In this document: piece by piece, positions 24,593-33,812 of the stretch
Layout of the letters: every line of letters begins with the position of its first letter
How positions within the stretch are numbered: position 1 is the first letter of the stretch
NCBI GenBank assembly: GCA_003612335.1
Contig: RAYO01000029.1
Location: 1 to 52,215 of the forward strand
Length of the DNA stretch: 52,215 nt
Origin: a bacterium 1xD42-67
GTDB taxonomy: Bacteria > Bacillota > Clostridia > Oscillospirales > Oscillospiraceae
Direction: 5' to 3'
Made by a program: the position numbers and the translations under genes
The notes under the pieces: model-generated
Databases searched by the model: none
The model's input: only the letters and a program-made list of their open reading frames with translations
What the model was told of the DNA's origin: nothing

Positions 24593-27211
24593 TTGAGCCG
24601 GTACAGCTATACGCTCAACCGCGGCGCAATCCCGAAGGAGACCCTGCACTACTACAGCCGGGAAGAACTGGAGCTGATGACCACCTACCAGCTCCGGGAG
24701 ATCTGCCGCCAGGAGCGGCTGATCAACGGCATCCACGCCCCGCTGGACCAGGATGTGCTGATCCGGCAGATCATGCGGTTTCGCGGCCGGGAGGACCGGC
24801 TGTTCATCACAAAACCGGTAGACGGCGGCTGGGAGCGACTGGAGGAACTCCTCTCTTCCGCACGCCTGAATCTGCACCAGACCAACTCCCTCCGGGGCTG
24901 TGCCAAGATCACCGCCTACAACGGGATCTCCATTGAGTATTTCGACCACTTTACCATCGGCTATCTCCCAGAGCTGGCGGATACCAACGCCCTGCTGGTC
25001 AGCGGCGGCGAGCTGTGCGCCATCTTCAACCTCCGGGCCTACGGCAGCGACCCCGACAGCCTGTTCATCACCAAGGCGGCGGGGCTGGACTGTAAGGAGT
25101 CCAAGGTCAGGAACTATACCCTCTACTGTATGGACAGGACGCAGTCCGACCTCCTCTACCGGCTTTATATGGAGGATTCCGCCATTGTGCCGGAGCATCT
25201 GCGCTTCCACGCGGTTCCCGTCCTCAATTTTGAGGTGCGGCCCCTGCTGGAAAGCCGGATGCCGCTGGCCATCGACTTCGGCTCCTCCAATACCACTGCG
25301 GGCATTTACCTGGACAACACCTATTTTGAGGGGCTGAACGGCGACCCCATCACCCAGATTCTAAAGCGGGACCAGATCAACTATGTGCCGTATCTGGATG
25401 TGGAGCATAACGATGCCGAGACGCTGATCCTCCCCACGGTGGCGGCGGTCATTGGCATTGACAGCGGAGAGATCCGCTATGCGTTCGGCCATGAGGCCAA
25501 CCGGCTGTTCCACCTGAGCTACATTGACGAGGGCTTCTGCGTATTCTATGACCTCAAGCGCTGGGTGGGAGACGCGGACCGGGTTGAGGAACTGGTGGAC
25601 CGCCAGGGACACCGGGTATTCACCCCCCGCAAGGACATCATCAAAGCGTATCTGGAATATGTGATCGGTTGTGCCCGGCAGCGGTTCAAGTGCAACTTCA
25701 GCAGCCTGCACATCTCTGCCCCAGTGAAGCAAAAGCCGCTCTTCATCCAACTGTTCCAAGAGATCCTGCCCAATTACCAGTTGGAGAGCGACAACATGCT
25801 GGACGAGGGCGTGGCGGTCCTCTACAACACCATCTCCGAGATGATTGAGGGCAAACGGTATAAGGACGGCCAGCTCTACCAGGCGCTTATCATCGACTGC
25901 GGCGGCGGCACCACCGACCTGTCCTCCTGCCGTTTCCGTATTACTGACCGCCGGGTGGCCTATAAGATCGACATTGCCACCGCATATGAAAACGGTAATA
26001 CTGACTTTGGCGGCAACAACCTGACCTATCGGGTGATGCAGCTGCTCAAGCTCACGCTGGCCCGCCAGCTGGGCGGCGACGACCTGCCCGACCCGGCAGA
26101 CCTGGTTCGCTCCTTCGATGTGGATGTGTTTCGGAATGTGGATCAGGATGGTGTGGACGCGGTCTACGCCGGCCTGGACAACGCTTACGCGCAGGCAGAG
26201 CAGATTCTGCCCACCCGGTTCCGGGACTATGAGCACAGCAGCCGGGTGGATTACTATGCCGTCAAGAACAATTTCTATTTCCTGTTTGAGATTGCGGAGC
26301 GGGTCAAGAAGGCCTTCTACAGCCGAACCAATATTCTGCGCATGGCGGTTTCCAGCGTGCCGCTCAAAGAAAATGTGACGGAATGCCTTCTGGTGGACCG
26401 CTGGAAGCTCTCCTACCGGCAGGATGGGCAGATTCAGACACTGAAGGATATCCCTACAGCCTATATCAACAGCTATGAGCTGAATCTTCTGCTGCGCGCG
26501 GACATCTACGGCATTGTCCGGCAGTTTATTGAGGGCCCCTATGAAAAGGACGAGCTCCAGGACTATGCCATCCTCCGGCTTACCGGCCAATCCTGCCGGA
26601 TCGACATTTTCCGCGAGGCCCTGAAGGAGTTTATCCCTGGGAAGATCATTGAGTCCTCCCGCCGGAAAGGCGCGGGCAATCAGCTGCACGAATTGAAGCT
26701 GATTTGTCTGAACGGCGCCATCAAGTACCTCAAGGACTGCAAATTTGGCTATGCGGATGTGCAAATCACCCATGACCAGGCGGCATTCCCCTATGTGGTC
26801 ACGGCCTTTACCCATACCAACGAGGAAAAGACGCTGATCCACAGCCTGGACCGGGAGAATATCCGGGGCTTCATCTCCCGCAACATGGCGGATCTAACTC
26901 TGAAACTCTACCTGAAGGACCTGGAGGGGCGGCAGCGGTATGTCTACAACTGCTCCTGCGATCCGCAGAAGTTTACCAACCAACAGCCGGAAGACATTGT
27001 CGCCAAGTACAACCGGCAAATCCGGCAGGATGACCTGGATGACATCGTGGACCGGGAGCTCAAATTCTTCGTGCTGGCGGACGAGAGCCGGTGGGGATTT
27101 ACCGTGGTGCCGGTGCTCCGTGAGAATGGCCAGCTGCGGCTTGGCCCCGACCAGTTCTTCCGCTTTGAGACGGAGGGCTGGGTGACCAACTTCTTTGATG
27201 GGACAAAATAG
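24593..27211 (+). CDS. Hsp70/actin-fold ATPase with extra N-terminal domain
   Basis: The TTG start follows AGGAAAGGCGGCG. The 872-residue protein begins with a roughly 215-residue domain of its own. The Hsp70/actin fold follows: phosphate-1 loop LAIDFGSSNTTAGIYL near residue 223, phosphate-2 loop IIDCGGGTTDLSS near residue 432, and NTDFGGNNLTYRVM near residue 465. A long C-terminal region (about 600-872) has no standard substrate-binding domain. It is far longer than DnaK and lacks the interdomain linker motif, so it is a divergent member. The J-domain protein at 17471-17911 in the same operon is the obvious co-chaperone. With no ClpV present, it may recycle or assemble the sheath, which is an inference. 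Confidence 0.82.
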   Translation: MSRYSYTLNRGAIPKETLHYYSREELELMTTYQLREICRQERLINGIHAPLDQDVLIRQIMRFRGREDRLFITKPVDGGWERLEELLSSARLNLHQTNSLRGCAKITAYNGISIEYFDHFTIGYLPELADTNALLVSGGELCAIFNLRAYGSDPDSLFITKAAGLDCKESKVRNYTLYCMDRTQSDLLYRLYMEDSAIVPEHLRFHAVPVLNFEVRPLLESRMPLAIDFGSSNTTAGIYLDNTYFEGLNGDPITQILKRDQINYVPYLDVEHNDAETLILPTVAAVIGIDSGEIRYAFGHEANRLFHLSYIDEGFCVFYDLKRWVGDADRVEELVDRQGHRVFTPRKDIIKAYLEYVIGCARQRFKCNFSSLHISAPVKQKPLFIQLFQEILPNYQLESDNMLDEGVAVLYNTISEMIEGKRYKDGQLYQALIIDCGGGTTDLSSCRFRITDRRVAYKIDIATAYENGNTDFGGNNLTYRVMQLLKLTLARQLGGDDLPDPADLVRSFDVDVFRNVDQDGVDAVYAGLDNAYAQAEQILPTRFRDYEHSSRVDYYAVKNNFYFLFEIAERVKKAFYSRTNILRMAVSSVPLKENVTECLLVDRWKLSYRQDGQIQTLKDIPTAYINSYELNLLLRADIYGIVRQFIEGPYEKDELQDYAILRLTGQSCRIDIFREALKEFIPGKIIESSRRKGAGNQLHELKLICLNGAIKYLKDCKFGYADVQITHDQAAFPYVVTAFTHTNEEKTLIHSLDRENIRGFISRNMADLTLKLYLKDLEGRQRYVYNCSCDPQKFTNQQPEDIVAKYNRQIRQDDLDDIVDRELKFFVLADESRWGFTVVPVLRENGQLRLGPDQFFRFETEGWVTNFFDGTK

Positions 27212-27228
27212 TTGGAGGAGACTGAGAG

Positions 27229-28011
27229 ATGATTGTACGTGCATTCCCTCTTTTTGACAAGGGTGCTATTCTGCGTGCAGATATGATGGCGGAACTCGCC
27301 AGCTATGCCTATCTGTTTGGAGACATACTCTATGACGGGTATTCTGATGGCATACTCAGCGGCTGCCGGTTGACAACCACTAAGGACACAATTGTCGTGA
27401 ATCCGGGCATCATTCGATATGCCGGAAAGAATTTTCTAATTAAAGACCCTATTTATGTGGCGTATTTCCCGACAAACTCTACCACTATCTTGAAGATGAA
27501 TTTTCTTGGGGAGAATCGGTCTGTTCGATTCATTACATACGATGCGGAGGTTGTGCTTGACAAGGCCGCCGCAGTACGTGAGGGCCAGATTGAACTTTGC
27601 CGGTTCAAACTCCAGCCTGGCGCCCAGCTTCGATACAAATATGTAGATTTTGAGGACCGGAGCACAGAGTATGATACGTTGAACACGCTGCACGTCCCCT
27701 ATTCGTCTAAAGAACGCAGTACTTTATCCCCTGAGATTACATATGATTATGCGAGGGAATTGTCTGAGGCAAATCCACAGGACAATCTGGATACCGCATT
27801 CTGCCTCCAGGCTATGGACCGCAGCCGGCCAGTGGCAGCAGACACGATTGCGCTTTACCTAGCATCCCGGCTTGGCGACCGTGCAGAGGATTTCGCCACA
27901 AATGAAGCGCTCTATGATGGCCTGAACCAGATCCTGGCTGCTGCCAAACGTGGGCAGAATGTAACACCCAGGAATAGAGAACGCAGGAGATCCAAAATAC
28001 TGGTAGACTAA
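27229..28011 (+). CDS. Baseplate- or fibre-attachment-like protein
   Basis: The 260-residue protein follows GGAGGAGACTGAG. The first third contains VVNPGIIRYAGKNFLI, a pattern typical of phage baseplate or tail-fibre proteins (beta-strands, then P-G-x-x-x-x-x-G). The rest is mixed, with a helical C-terminal part and a basic end. By position it closes the structural part of the operon before the spike-tip gene at 28057. A TssK-like or wedge-fibre adaptor role is possible but I cannot confirm it. Confidence 0.45.
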   Translation: MIVRAFPLFDKGAILRADMMAELASYAYLFGDILYDGYSDGILSGCRLTTTKDTIVVNPGIIRYAGKNFLIKDPIYVAYFPTNSTTILKMNFLGENRSVRFITYDAEVVLDKAAAVREGQIELCRFKLQPGAQLRYKYVDFEDRSTEYDTLNTLHVPYSSKERSTLSPEITYDYARELSEANPQDNLDTAFCLQAMDRSRPVAADTIALYLASRLGDRAEDFATNEALYDGLNQILAAAKRGQNVTPRNRERRRSKILVD

Positions 28012-28056
28012 AGCGACAGAAGGCTTTGGCCCTGTTCAAAAATGGAGGCAGCACAG

Positions 28057-29337
28057 ATGGACGATCAAAAATATGTTACGCGGTTGATGAGGGCGCGTTG
28101 TTCTAAAGGAACCATGGAGAACTACCTCAATGTTGATATTGACCATGGAATCGTAGTTGGAGCAGATGTGCAGCCGCTTATGAACGCCAATGATCATGTA
28201 TCGGGTAGGCATGTCATTCACTTCGGATGCTGTGAGTCTGACCAAAATCCTGAGCGTATGTTTCGTAAAGCGCTGGTTGGCGGGTTTCTTGGTGGGTTTA
28301 TTGCTGATGCTCTTGAAGATGTTGGTATCATGACCTGCAAGTGCAAACCAAATACACCAAATCCGTGGGAATTTGTCAATGGGGACAGCATTGTGGAGGG
28401 GGCTCCCGCTTTAATGGTGTGCAGTACCCTTACCTGCCGATATGGGGGAGTCATTGAAATCATTGATCCTGACGGCAATGGCAATATAGATATTCCGGAA
28501 ACCTCAGAAGACTCTAATAAAAATGATCAAATTGACCAAGAGATGTTTAATGAGATACTCGCCACAAATCCAGAACTTGCAACAAAACTGAACCAATGGC
28601 TCCAAGATGTCGTGGCCAATGGTGTAATTGGGCAGACATATGAGTATTCATTTCCAATATCAGCCGAACCAAAAACAACATATACCATTGCGTTCACGCC
28701 AAAAGCTAAAGGCGAGAGCCTACTAACTGTCGGAACTTCTTTGAGTGAACACATTGTTACATTAAAGGGCAATAATTGGAGTATTAGCGAAACAGGAGCA
28801 ATTACACTAGGTTCAGGCATGTCTTTATCGGTTTCACCTAAAGAGCTTTCTATTGGAGTCAAAGTGGGAGCAGACACACCGATAGATGATTATACAACAT
28901 TAAAGGCCCCTGTGTATTCAGTTGGGATTAATATGTTTGGGCAAGGCGTAATATCGGAAAAACAGGGGATGGTAACAGATACCCCCTACTATACGTTAGG
29001 TAGTACTCTGAAAATAGAGGAAACTATTGATAGGCCCCAGTTGCAATATGAATATGCAACTCAACCAACACCAGAAAAAGAATTACAACCCGCTTTGGCA
29101 GCACCCGCTACTCCATGGTACGAAAAAGGATGGAACTGGGCTTGCGATGCAGTTACCAATACAATGAATTGGGTGAGCGACAATGGCGAAAAGATTGCAG
29201 TTGTTGGTACTGGTGTGGCCCTGGGCGTGCTTTGGGTGGGTGCATTGCTTGAACCAACCCCTACTGGCGAAGCAGGGGCTGCTGCTGCAACAGCAAAGTA
29301 TCTTGAGTGGGGAAGCCGTGTATTTGTAGGGGGTTAA
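28057..29337 (+). CDS. DUF4280 PAAR-like spike-tip protein with C-terminal effector region, possibly frameshifted
   Basis: I place the start at the ATG at 28057, 8 bases after GGAGG (an in-frame ATG at 28042 overlaps that site), giving 426 residues. The N-terminal 140 residues fit the DUF4280 PAAR-like family: a VRGALL-like start, HFGCCESDQNPER, CKPNTPNPWEF and MVCSTLTCRYGG. The family caps the spike tip. The following region is A/T-rich and more divergent, with a hydrophobic helix near residues 380-405 (VVGTGVALGVLWVGALL). The frame stops just after a run of five G at 29329-29333. Removing one G would extend it to about 29419 with a plausible tail. It may therefore be a membrane-acting toxin cut short by a frameshift. 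Confidence 0.65.
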   Translation: MDDQKYVTRLMRARCSKGTMENYLNVDIDHGIVVGADVQPLMNANDHVSGRHVIHFGCCESDQNPERMFRKALVGGFLGGFIADALEDVGIMTCKCKPNTPNPWEFVNGDSIVEGAPALMVCSTLTCRYGGVIEIIDPDGNGNIDIPETSEDSNKNDQIDQEMFNEILATNPELATKLNQWLQDVVANGVIGQTYEYSFPISAEPKTTYTIAFTPKAKGESLLTVGTSLSEHIVTLKGNNWSISETGAITLGSGMSLSVSPKELSIGVKVGADTPIDDYTTLKAPVYSVGINMFGQGVISEKQGMVTDTPYYTLGSTLKIEETIDRPQLQYEYATQPTPEKELQPALAAPATPWYEKGWNWACDAVTNTMNWVSDNGEKIAVVGTGVALGVLWVGALLEPTPTGEAGAAAATAKYLEWGSRVFVGG

Positions 29338-29387
29338 TATATATGCTGGTGCTTTTAGCGTAACATTAGAATATAAGGAGAATGAAA

Positions 29388-30089
29388 GTGTTGAGGAACA
29401 AACGGTTATTAAAAATTGAGTTATTTGTAGTGTTGATTATCGTTGTTGCCATTCTTTCTGGTTGTGGACAGTTTGATACTCCAAACTCTGCATCTTCATC
29501 AAATGTTAATTCTACAACAGGAGACAATGATAATTCGGCGACTATTCAAAATACCTATGTGCCACCACTTGATGAAAATGGACACATAGTAATTAACATG
29601 CCAATAACACTTATGGGGGGGAATACTGCTGAAGAAGTAATAGAGCAGTTTAAAAACACTGAGCAGTATAACCATGAAGGAGAGGTTGCTCCGATTCAGC
29701 GTATTACAGATATTGTTGCTAATGATGACGGAACAGTAAATTATATTTTTACCCAGGAGCAATTTGAAAAGTATAAAGAAACGACTTATAACACCGGCTG
29801 TTTCAAGTATGGTTATGGCTCATTTCCTTCTATTCGGACGGCGGAATACACGCAAATAGATGAGTCAGGCATACCGTGGGAGATTGTTGTTACAGTAGAC
29901 ACTGACGAATATGACTCAAATCAGCCTTTGAGTTCTTTATACGCAACGGTTTGGCCTGCTACTTACTTGGGACAATATCAAATATTCAGTGGTGTTGCGG
30001 GGGATGCGTGGGCAGTTCATGTCATTGTAAAGAGTATTGAAACTGGAGATATACTTGTGGAAAGTGATTTTCCCTCCAGAGGAGAATAA
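29388..30089 (+). CDS. Lipoprotein, candidate immunity protein
   Basis: I prefer the GTG at 29388 (7 bases after AAGGAG) over the ATG at 29382, which is only one base from the site. The roughly 233-residue product starts with a hydrophobic signal and lipobox LSGCG, then a Ser/Asn-rich spacer and a mostly beta domain (YNTGCFKYGYGSFPSIRT, IVVTVDTDEYDSN). It is a membrane-tethered outside-facing protein. Directly after a PAAR-like effector, it may protect against a toxin that acts from outside the membrane. The domain itself is not recognised. Confidence 0.55.
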   Translation: MLRNKRLLKIELFVVLIIVVAILSGCGQFDTPNSASSSNVNSTTGDNDNSATIQNTYVPPLDENGHIVINMPITLMGGNTAEEVIEQFKNTEQYNHEGEVAPIQRITDIVANDDGTVNYIFTQEQFEKYKETTYNTGCFKYGYGSFPSIRTAEYTQIDESGIPWEIVVTVDTDEYDSNQPLSSLYATVWPATYLGQYQIFSGVAGDAWAVHVIVKSIETGDILVESDFPSRGE

Positions 30090-30109
30090 AGAAAGGTGCG
30101 GTTACATAT

Positions 30110-30622
30110 ATGCAAACATGTCCGCCAATTCGCGAAGAATTTAATAACTTCAAGTTTGTGCAACGAGAATTCTTTGATACCATAATTCTGGCAATCCCAG
30201 ACTTCCTTGAAGAAATACCTACCGAAGAAAAACAAACAAAACTTCCCCCTACTATGGTGGACAATGCCTACTTTTTTTCCAATAAAAGCAGGGATATGCT
30301 TTTCCAGATTCAAGTGACTGCTGATGATATCCAAATTGATGCAGAAACTTTATTAAATCAGATTGGGGCACAGATAAGTGGCAGTACAGCGGGCTTTCAA
30401 CTGTTTGGAAATGGAACAAAAGTTATAAATGACATTATTGTTGCTTGTATGAACTATAAGCAAAATTCACCCTATGGTAGTAAATATGTAATTTTATTCC
30501 TTTTTTTAATTGAGGGAAAGTGTTTTACGGGGAGCTTCACGGTTCCATTTGATTATCGAGCAGAATGCACAAATGTATTTTTGCTATTGATTGACTCACT
30601 AAAGTTCAACTCCAATAGTTAG
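30110..30622 (+). CDS. DcrB/DUF1795-like protein, divergent copy
   Basis: The 170-residue product lacks a signal peptide. Its layout (an early FVQREFF strand, a KQTKLPPTMVDNAYF stretch, a final helix FLLLIDSL) is a degenerate version of the DcrB-like fold seen more clearly in the two proteins at 30674-31318 and 43083-43661. DUF1795 proteins include the EagR chaperones that stabilise membrane helices of type VI effectors. A comparable role here is inferred. Confidence 0.45.
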   Translation: MQTCPPIREEFNNFKFVQREFFDTIILAIPDFLEEIPTEEKQTKLPPTMVDNAYFFSNKSRDMLFQIQVTADDIQIDAETLLNQIGAQISGSTAGFQLFGNGTKVINDIIVACMNYKQNSPYGSKYVILFLFLIEGKCFTGSFTVPFDYRAECTNVFLLLIDSLKFNSNS

Positions 30623-30673
30623 TGGCAATCAAATAAAAACCAAGGAAATATGCAACATGAGTCTGGAGGAATA

Positions 30674-31318
30674 ATGATGGTAGGCTCTGAATATAGCGAT
30701 GAGTTAATCATCAAAGCTCGTCGGAAGATGGAGGAGGCTCAAAAAAAGAGCCACTCCTCTGAAGTTGTCCAGCAGGAGATCCAACAGTCCATCTATGATG
30801 ATGTCGTAACAATTTTCGAGGTCCCTGTGGTTTTCAAAGATTGGGATATCATTGATAATCGCGCAACGATTCGAATGCCAAATGATTTTGTCGCCCGAAC
30901 CGATGAAGAAATCGCTAGTGTTTATGCCTTGGGATCGAAGCCTCAATATGTCTACTCCAATGGCTATCTGGGCTTTATGATTGCGTTCAACTGGACAACC
31001 AATTTGATCTCCAATGACAACATCCATGATTTTACCCAGTTTGCCAGCAGAGCAATTGAACGGACTGGGCCTCAGTGTAGAATCCTGAACACTGAGAAGT
31101 TGAATCGACCGGACTGCAATCTGTCAATTCTGCAGTTTTTGGCACAGACATTGGATTCTGTCAATATGAATGTAATGTTTTTCGCATCTATAGAGGGGCG
31201 GCTGCTAATAGGGTCTATAACCTTCAACCAGAAGGATGCCAATCGCCTGCGCCCTCTGGCTGTGGAAATGGCAAAGTCGTTCCATCTGAATAATGCGGAG
31301 GAGGAACAGGGCAAATGA
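30674..31318 (+). CDS. DcrB/DUF1795-like protein, putative effector chaperone
   Basis: The start is the ATG at 30674 behind GGAGGAATA, giving 214 residues. After a charged N-terminal helix (about 1-45), the core shows the DcrB-like pattern: RATIRMPNDFVARTDEE, YALGSKPQYVYSN, then helices and a terminal LAVEMAKSFHL. The family includes EagR chaperones of type VI effectors. The last four bases (ATGA) overlap the start of the VgrG-like gene at 31315, so the two are translationally coupled. The same arrangement recurs at 43083-43664. Loading of the following spike or effector is the likely job. Confidence 0.6.
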   Translation: MMVGSEYSDELIIKARRKMEEAQKKSHSSEVVQQEIQQSIYDDVVTIFEVPVVFKDWDIIDNRATIRMPNDFVARTDEEIASVYALGSKPQYVYSNGYLGFMIAFNWTTNLISNDNIHDFTQFASRAIERTGPQCRILNTEKLNRPDCNLSILQFLAQTLDSVNMNVMFFASIEGRLLIGSITFNQKDANRLRPLAVEMAKSFHLNNAEEEQGK

Positions 31319-32721
31319 GCACAATAAATCATAACAATATTACTGTTGAGGGTGTTCCCTACAGCAAGATCATTGACCTTTTTATTTCTCACGCTCCCAA
31401 CGTCCATGGTCGGGCAAAAATTGTGGGAGAGATTCCGCATGAGCAAGCCGATGATTTCGTCCAACGGGTGGATGAAACCTTTGGTATCAGCATCATCACT
31501 TCCGCTGAAGGTCAGCCTCAGAGGCTGTTCTATGGCACTGTTGCGGGCACCAATCTGGAGCGGCTAACTGATTACAGCCTGCTGACCATTGATCTGGAGA
31601 CTGTCAGCAGCAAGTTGGATGCACAGAAAGAGAATCGAACTTTCCAAAGCACGACCAAAACATACAGCCAGATCCTCAACAGTCTCGACACTGTTCAGCG
31701 CTCCAGCGGTTCTGTGCAGATTATGGTGACGGACAAGCCTATAGGCGCTCTCATTATGCAGTACACAGAGACAGACTGGGAATTTATCATTCGAATGGCC
31801 GCGCAGCTTGGTACCCTCGCCTTTGAGAATATCATCGCAAAAACGCCCCAAGTTTATGTTGGGCTTCCCCCCTCCAGTCAGGCCAAAACCATCCAAACTG
31901 TGCAGTATGATTATGGGCGGAGTGAAACCGCATTTCAGTCTCTCACTTCCAATACACCGTCTGCGGCATCGTCCATGCGTGAGGACTTCGCGACGGAGGT
32001 TGCTCGCTCCTATGATTACGTTTATCTTGGAGATACTGTGACTTTCAATGGTAAAACTTTGCGTGTAAAGGCAATCAATGCGCAGCTTGTGGATGGAATC
32101 CTGGAATGCACATACTACTTTGCGCTGAAGTCTGGTTTTGCGGCACCCGCCATCACAAATAAGATGGCGTCGGGCCGCATGATGACAGGCATTGTGCAGA
32201 AAGTAGAGGCAGACCGCGTCCAGGTATTTTTGAATACCATTGACGCCTCCTATGATAGTGGTGGGGACTGGTGGTTCCCCTACTCTACCGCATATTCTTC
32301 TCAGGACGGAAGTGGTTGGTACTCCATGCCGGCGGTAGGCGATCAGGTGCGGGTCTTCTTCCCTTCCGACAATGAAGGAGAGGCGTTTGCCGCAAGTTCG
32401 GTGGCCAAACATGTGCGGCCAAGAATAACGGATAAGTGTTGGCGTGGCGTCAATGGGAAGCAGCTCCTTATGACTGAGGAGGGCCTGATTATCATCTGCA
32501 AGGATGGGAAAATTTTTATCAATCTGACGGATGAAAAGGGTATTGAGATCATTTCTGATATGGACATTAATATTACCTCTGGCACGAAGGTAAAAATTCA
32601 AGCTGGGGAAGAAGTCAAAGTTGTTGCAAAGAATGAAATTATCGTTGGCACTGCTTCCTCCTACCTGGATATTCGAAACGAAGGTATTATCGCCAGCGCA
32701 GAAAAAATTATTGTCACTTAA
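31315..32721 (+). CDS. VgrG-like spike protein (no C-terminal toxin)
   Basis: The 468-residue protein has the two VgrG parts: gp27-like barrels (about 1-290, with IMQYTETDWEFIIRMAAQLG at about 145-165) and a gp5-like OB fold starting near residue 295 with WWFPYSTAYSSQDGSGW, then MPAVGDQVRVFF. The end is a beta-helix stretch of short repeats (IDIRNEGIIAS, KVKIQAGEEVKVVA). Such proteins trimerise to form the spike on the tube. The start overlaps the chaperone-like gene by 4 bases. It is short, so its cargo probably docks on it or comes from the genes that follow. Confidence 0.8.
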   Translation: MSTINHNNITVEGVPYSKIIDLFISHAPNVHGRAKIVGEIPHEQADDFVQRVDETFGISIITSAEGQPQRLFYGTVAGTNLERLTDYSLLTIDLETVSSKLDAQKENRTFQSTTKTYSQILNSLDTVQRSSGSVQIMVTDKPIGALIMQYTETDWEFIIRMAAQLGTLAFENIIAKTPQVYVGLPPSSQAKTIQTVQYDYGRSETAFQSLTSNTPSAASSMREDFATEVARSYDYVYLGDTVTFNGKTLRVKAINAQLVDGILECTYYFALKSGFAAPAITNKMASGRMMTGIVQKVEADRVQVFLNTIDASYDSGGDWWFPYSTAYSSQDGSGWYSMPAVGDQVRVFFPSDNEGEAFAASSVAKHVRPRITDKCWRGVNGKQLLMTEEGLIIICKDGKIFINLTDEKGIEIISDMDINITSGTKVKIQAGEEVKVVAKNEIIVGTASSYLDIRNEGIIASAEKIIVT

Positions 32722-32735
32722 AAGGAGCTGCTGTT

Positions 32736-33803
32736 ATGCAAAGAGAGGAGTACATTGCCCAGTTTCAGTCTGAATGCTATCTTCCAGCCGCCAGCGCAGC
32801 AATGAACCGCTTTATGGCCTCATATGCTGACCATTCGGAAGAAATCCACAAGACGGTTATCGGACAATTCGATGCTTTCTCCAGGTGTATCGTGCGCCTG
32901 CAGGAGCGCCAGTTAATGGATTCCGTCCATTCAATAGCGATTTCATTTCCCTACTCCTCTCTTCTGTGCGGCAATCCCTGCATGATGTTTGAGCTATACC
33001 CCGACTTCCCTTTTTTTGCTCCCCATCAATTGCAGGAGATTTTTTCAGCACCTTGGGTATTCCCCGAATGGGATACATTTTATGAAGATCTGCTCGGTCG
33101 AACTCAGAAATTGGGATTGGGCACCGTTATTCGTCCTCCATACATAAAAAGCAGTTTGTGGGATGTTGCAAGATATATTCTCCACTTTGTATCCACCTTT
33201 GTCAAAACCCAATTGGTTGATGTGGAGCGTCTTTCCTCATTTTGCGCAATGAGGAAAGCTGAGACTTTCCGTATTACCTTTGGAGAATATATGGACTGGC
33301 AGCGGCTGATTTATGCCCAACTACCGTCTATCGACATATTCAACTGCGAAGAGGATGAAACGCTTTCTTTCCGTGTATTCTGCTCTGCCGTATATGAAGA
33401 CAAGGTCTTTGCAAATCTGACATTGGATGATGCCCGATTTGAGTCCTGCATTTTCAGGAATTGCCTGTTTAAAGGAACAAAATTACGGGATGCGAAGTTT
33501 GAAGGCTGCGATTTTGAAAACTGCCGGTTTGAGCAAGTTCGTTTGGACGGAGCTAGGTTCAGCGGCTCGAAGCTGCAGAATGTTGAGATGTCTGAAGTCA
33601 AAACCAACTGCATGATCCCGGATCCAGATACTATTTTAGGTGGATTTACTACAACGGATTTTATAAATTGCTTCCTTGAGAATGTATCTATAACACAGAG
33701 TGACTATTCGGCCAGTCAGTTCCAGGGTTGTCAGGTTAAAAATCTTACCTCTGATACCAGTGAGCTATCCAATAGCTTGGAACTGCTTCTTGCTCAGGGA
33801 TAA
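32736..33803 (+). CDS. Pentapeptide-repeat protein, candidate adaptor
   Basis: The 355-residue protein follows AAAAGGAGC. The first 220 residues are helical and not recognised. Residues about 225-290 carry pentapeptide-type repeats of A(F/x)L-like form, for example NLTLDDARFESCIFRNC, FKGTKLRDAKFEGCDF and RLDGARFSGSKLQN. It has no signal peptide. It occupies the same place between a VgrG and a DUF1629-like gene as the protein at 45070-45666, so the two are functional counterparts and may link effectors to the spike. Confidence 0.65.
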   Translation: MQREEYIAQFQSECYLPAASAAMNRFMASYADHSEEIHKTVIGQFDAFSRCIVRLQERQLMDSVHSIAISFPYSSLLCGNPCMMFELYPDFPFFAPHQLQEIFSAPWVFPEWDTFYEDLLGRTQKLGLGTVIRPPYIKSSLWDVARYILHFVSTFVKTQLVDVERLSSFCAMRKAETFRITFGEYMDWQRLIYAQLPSIDIFNCEEDETLSFRVFCSAVYEDKVFANLTLDDARFESCIFRNCLFKGTKLRDAKFEGCDFENCRFEQVRLDGARFSGSKLQNVEMSEVKTNCMIPDPDTILGGFTTTDFINCFLENVSITQSDYSASQFQGCQVKNLTSDTSELSNSLELLLAQG

Positions 33804-33812
33804 GGCGGTGTT

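Noticed and set aside
24569-26842. Long minus-strand frames opposite the Hsp70-like gene
   Set aside because: Same explanation: antisense shadows without start signals.
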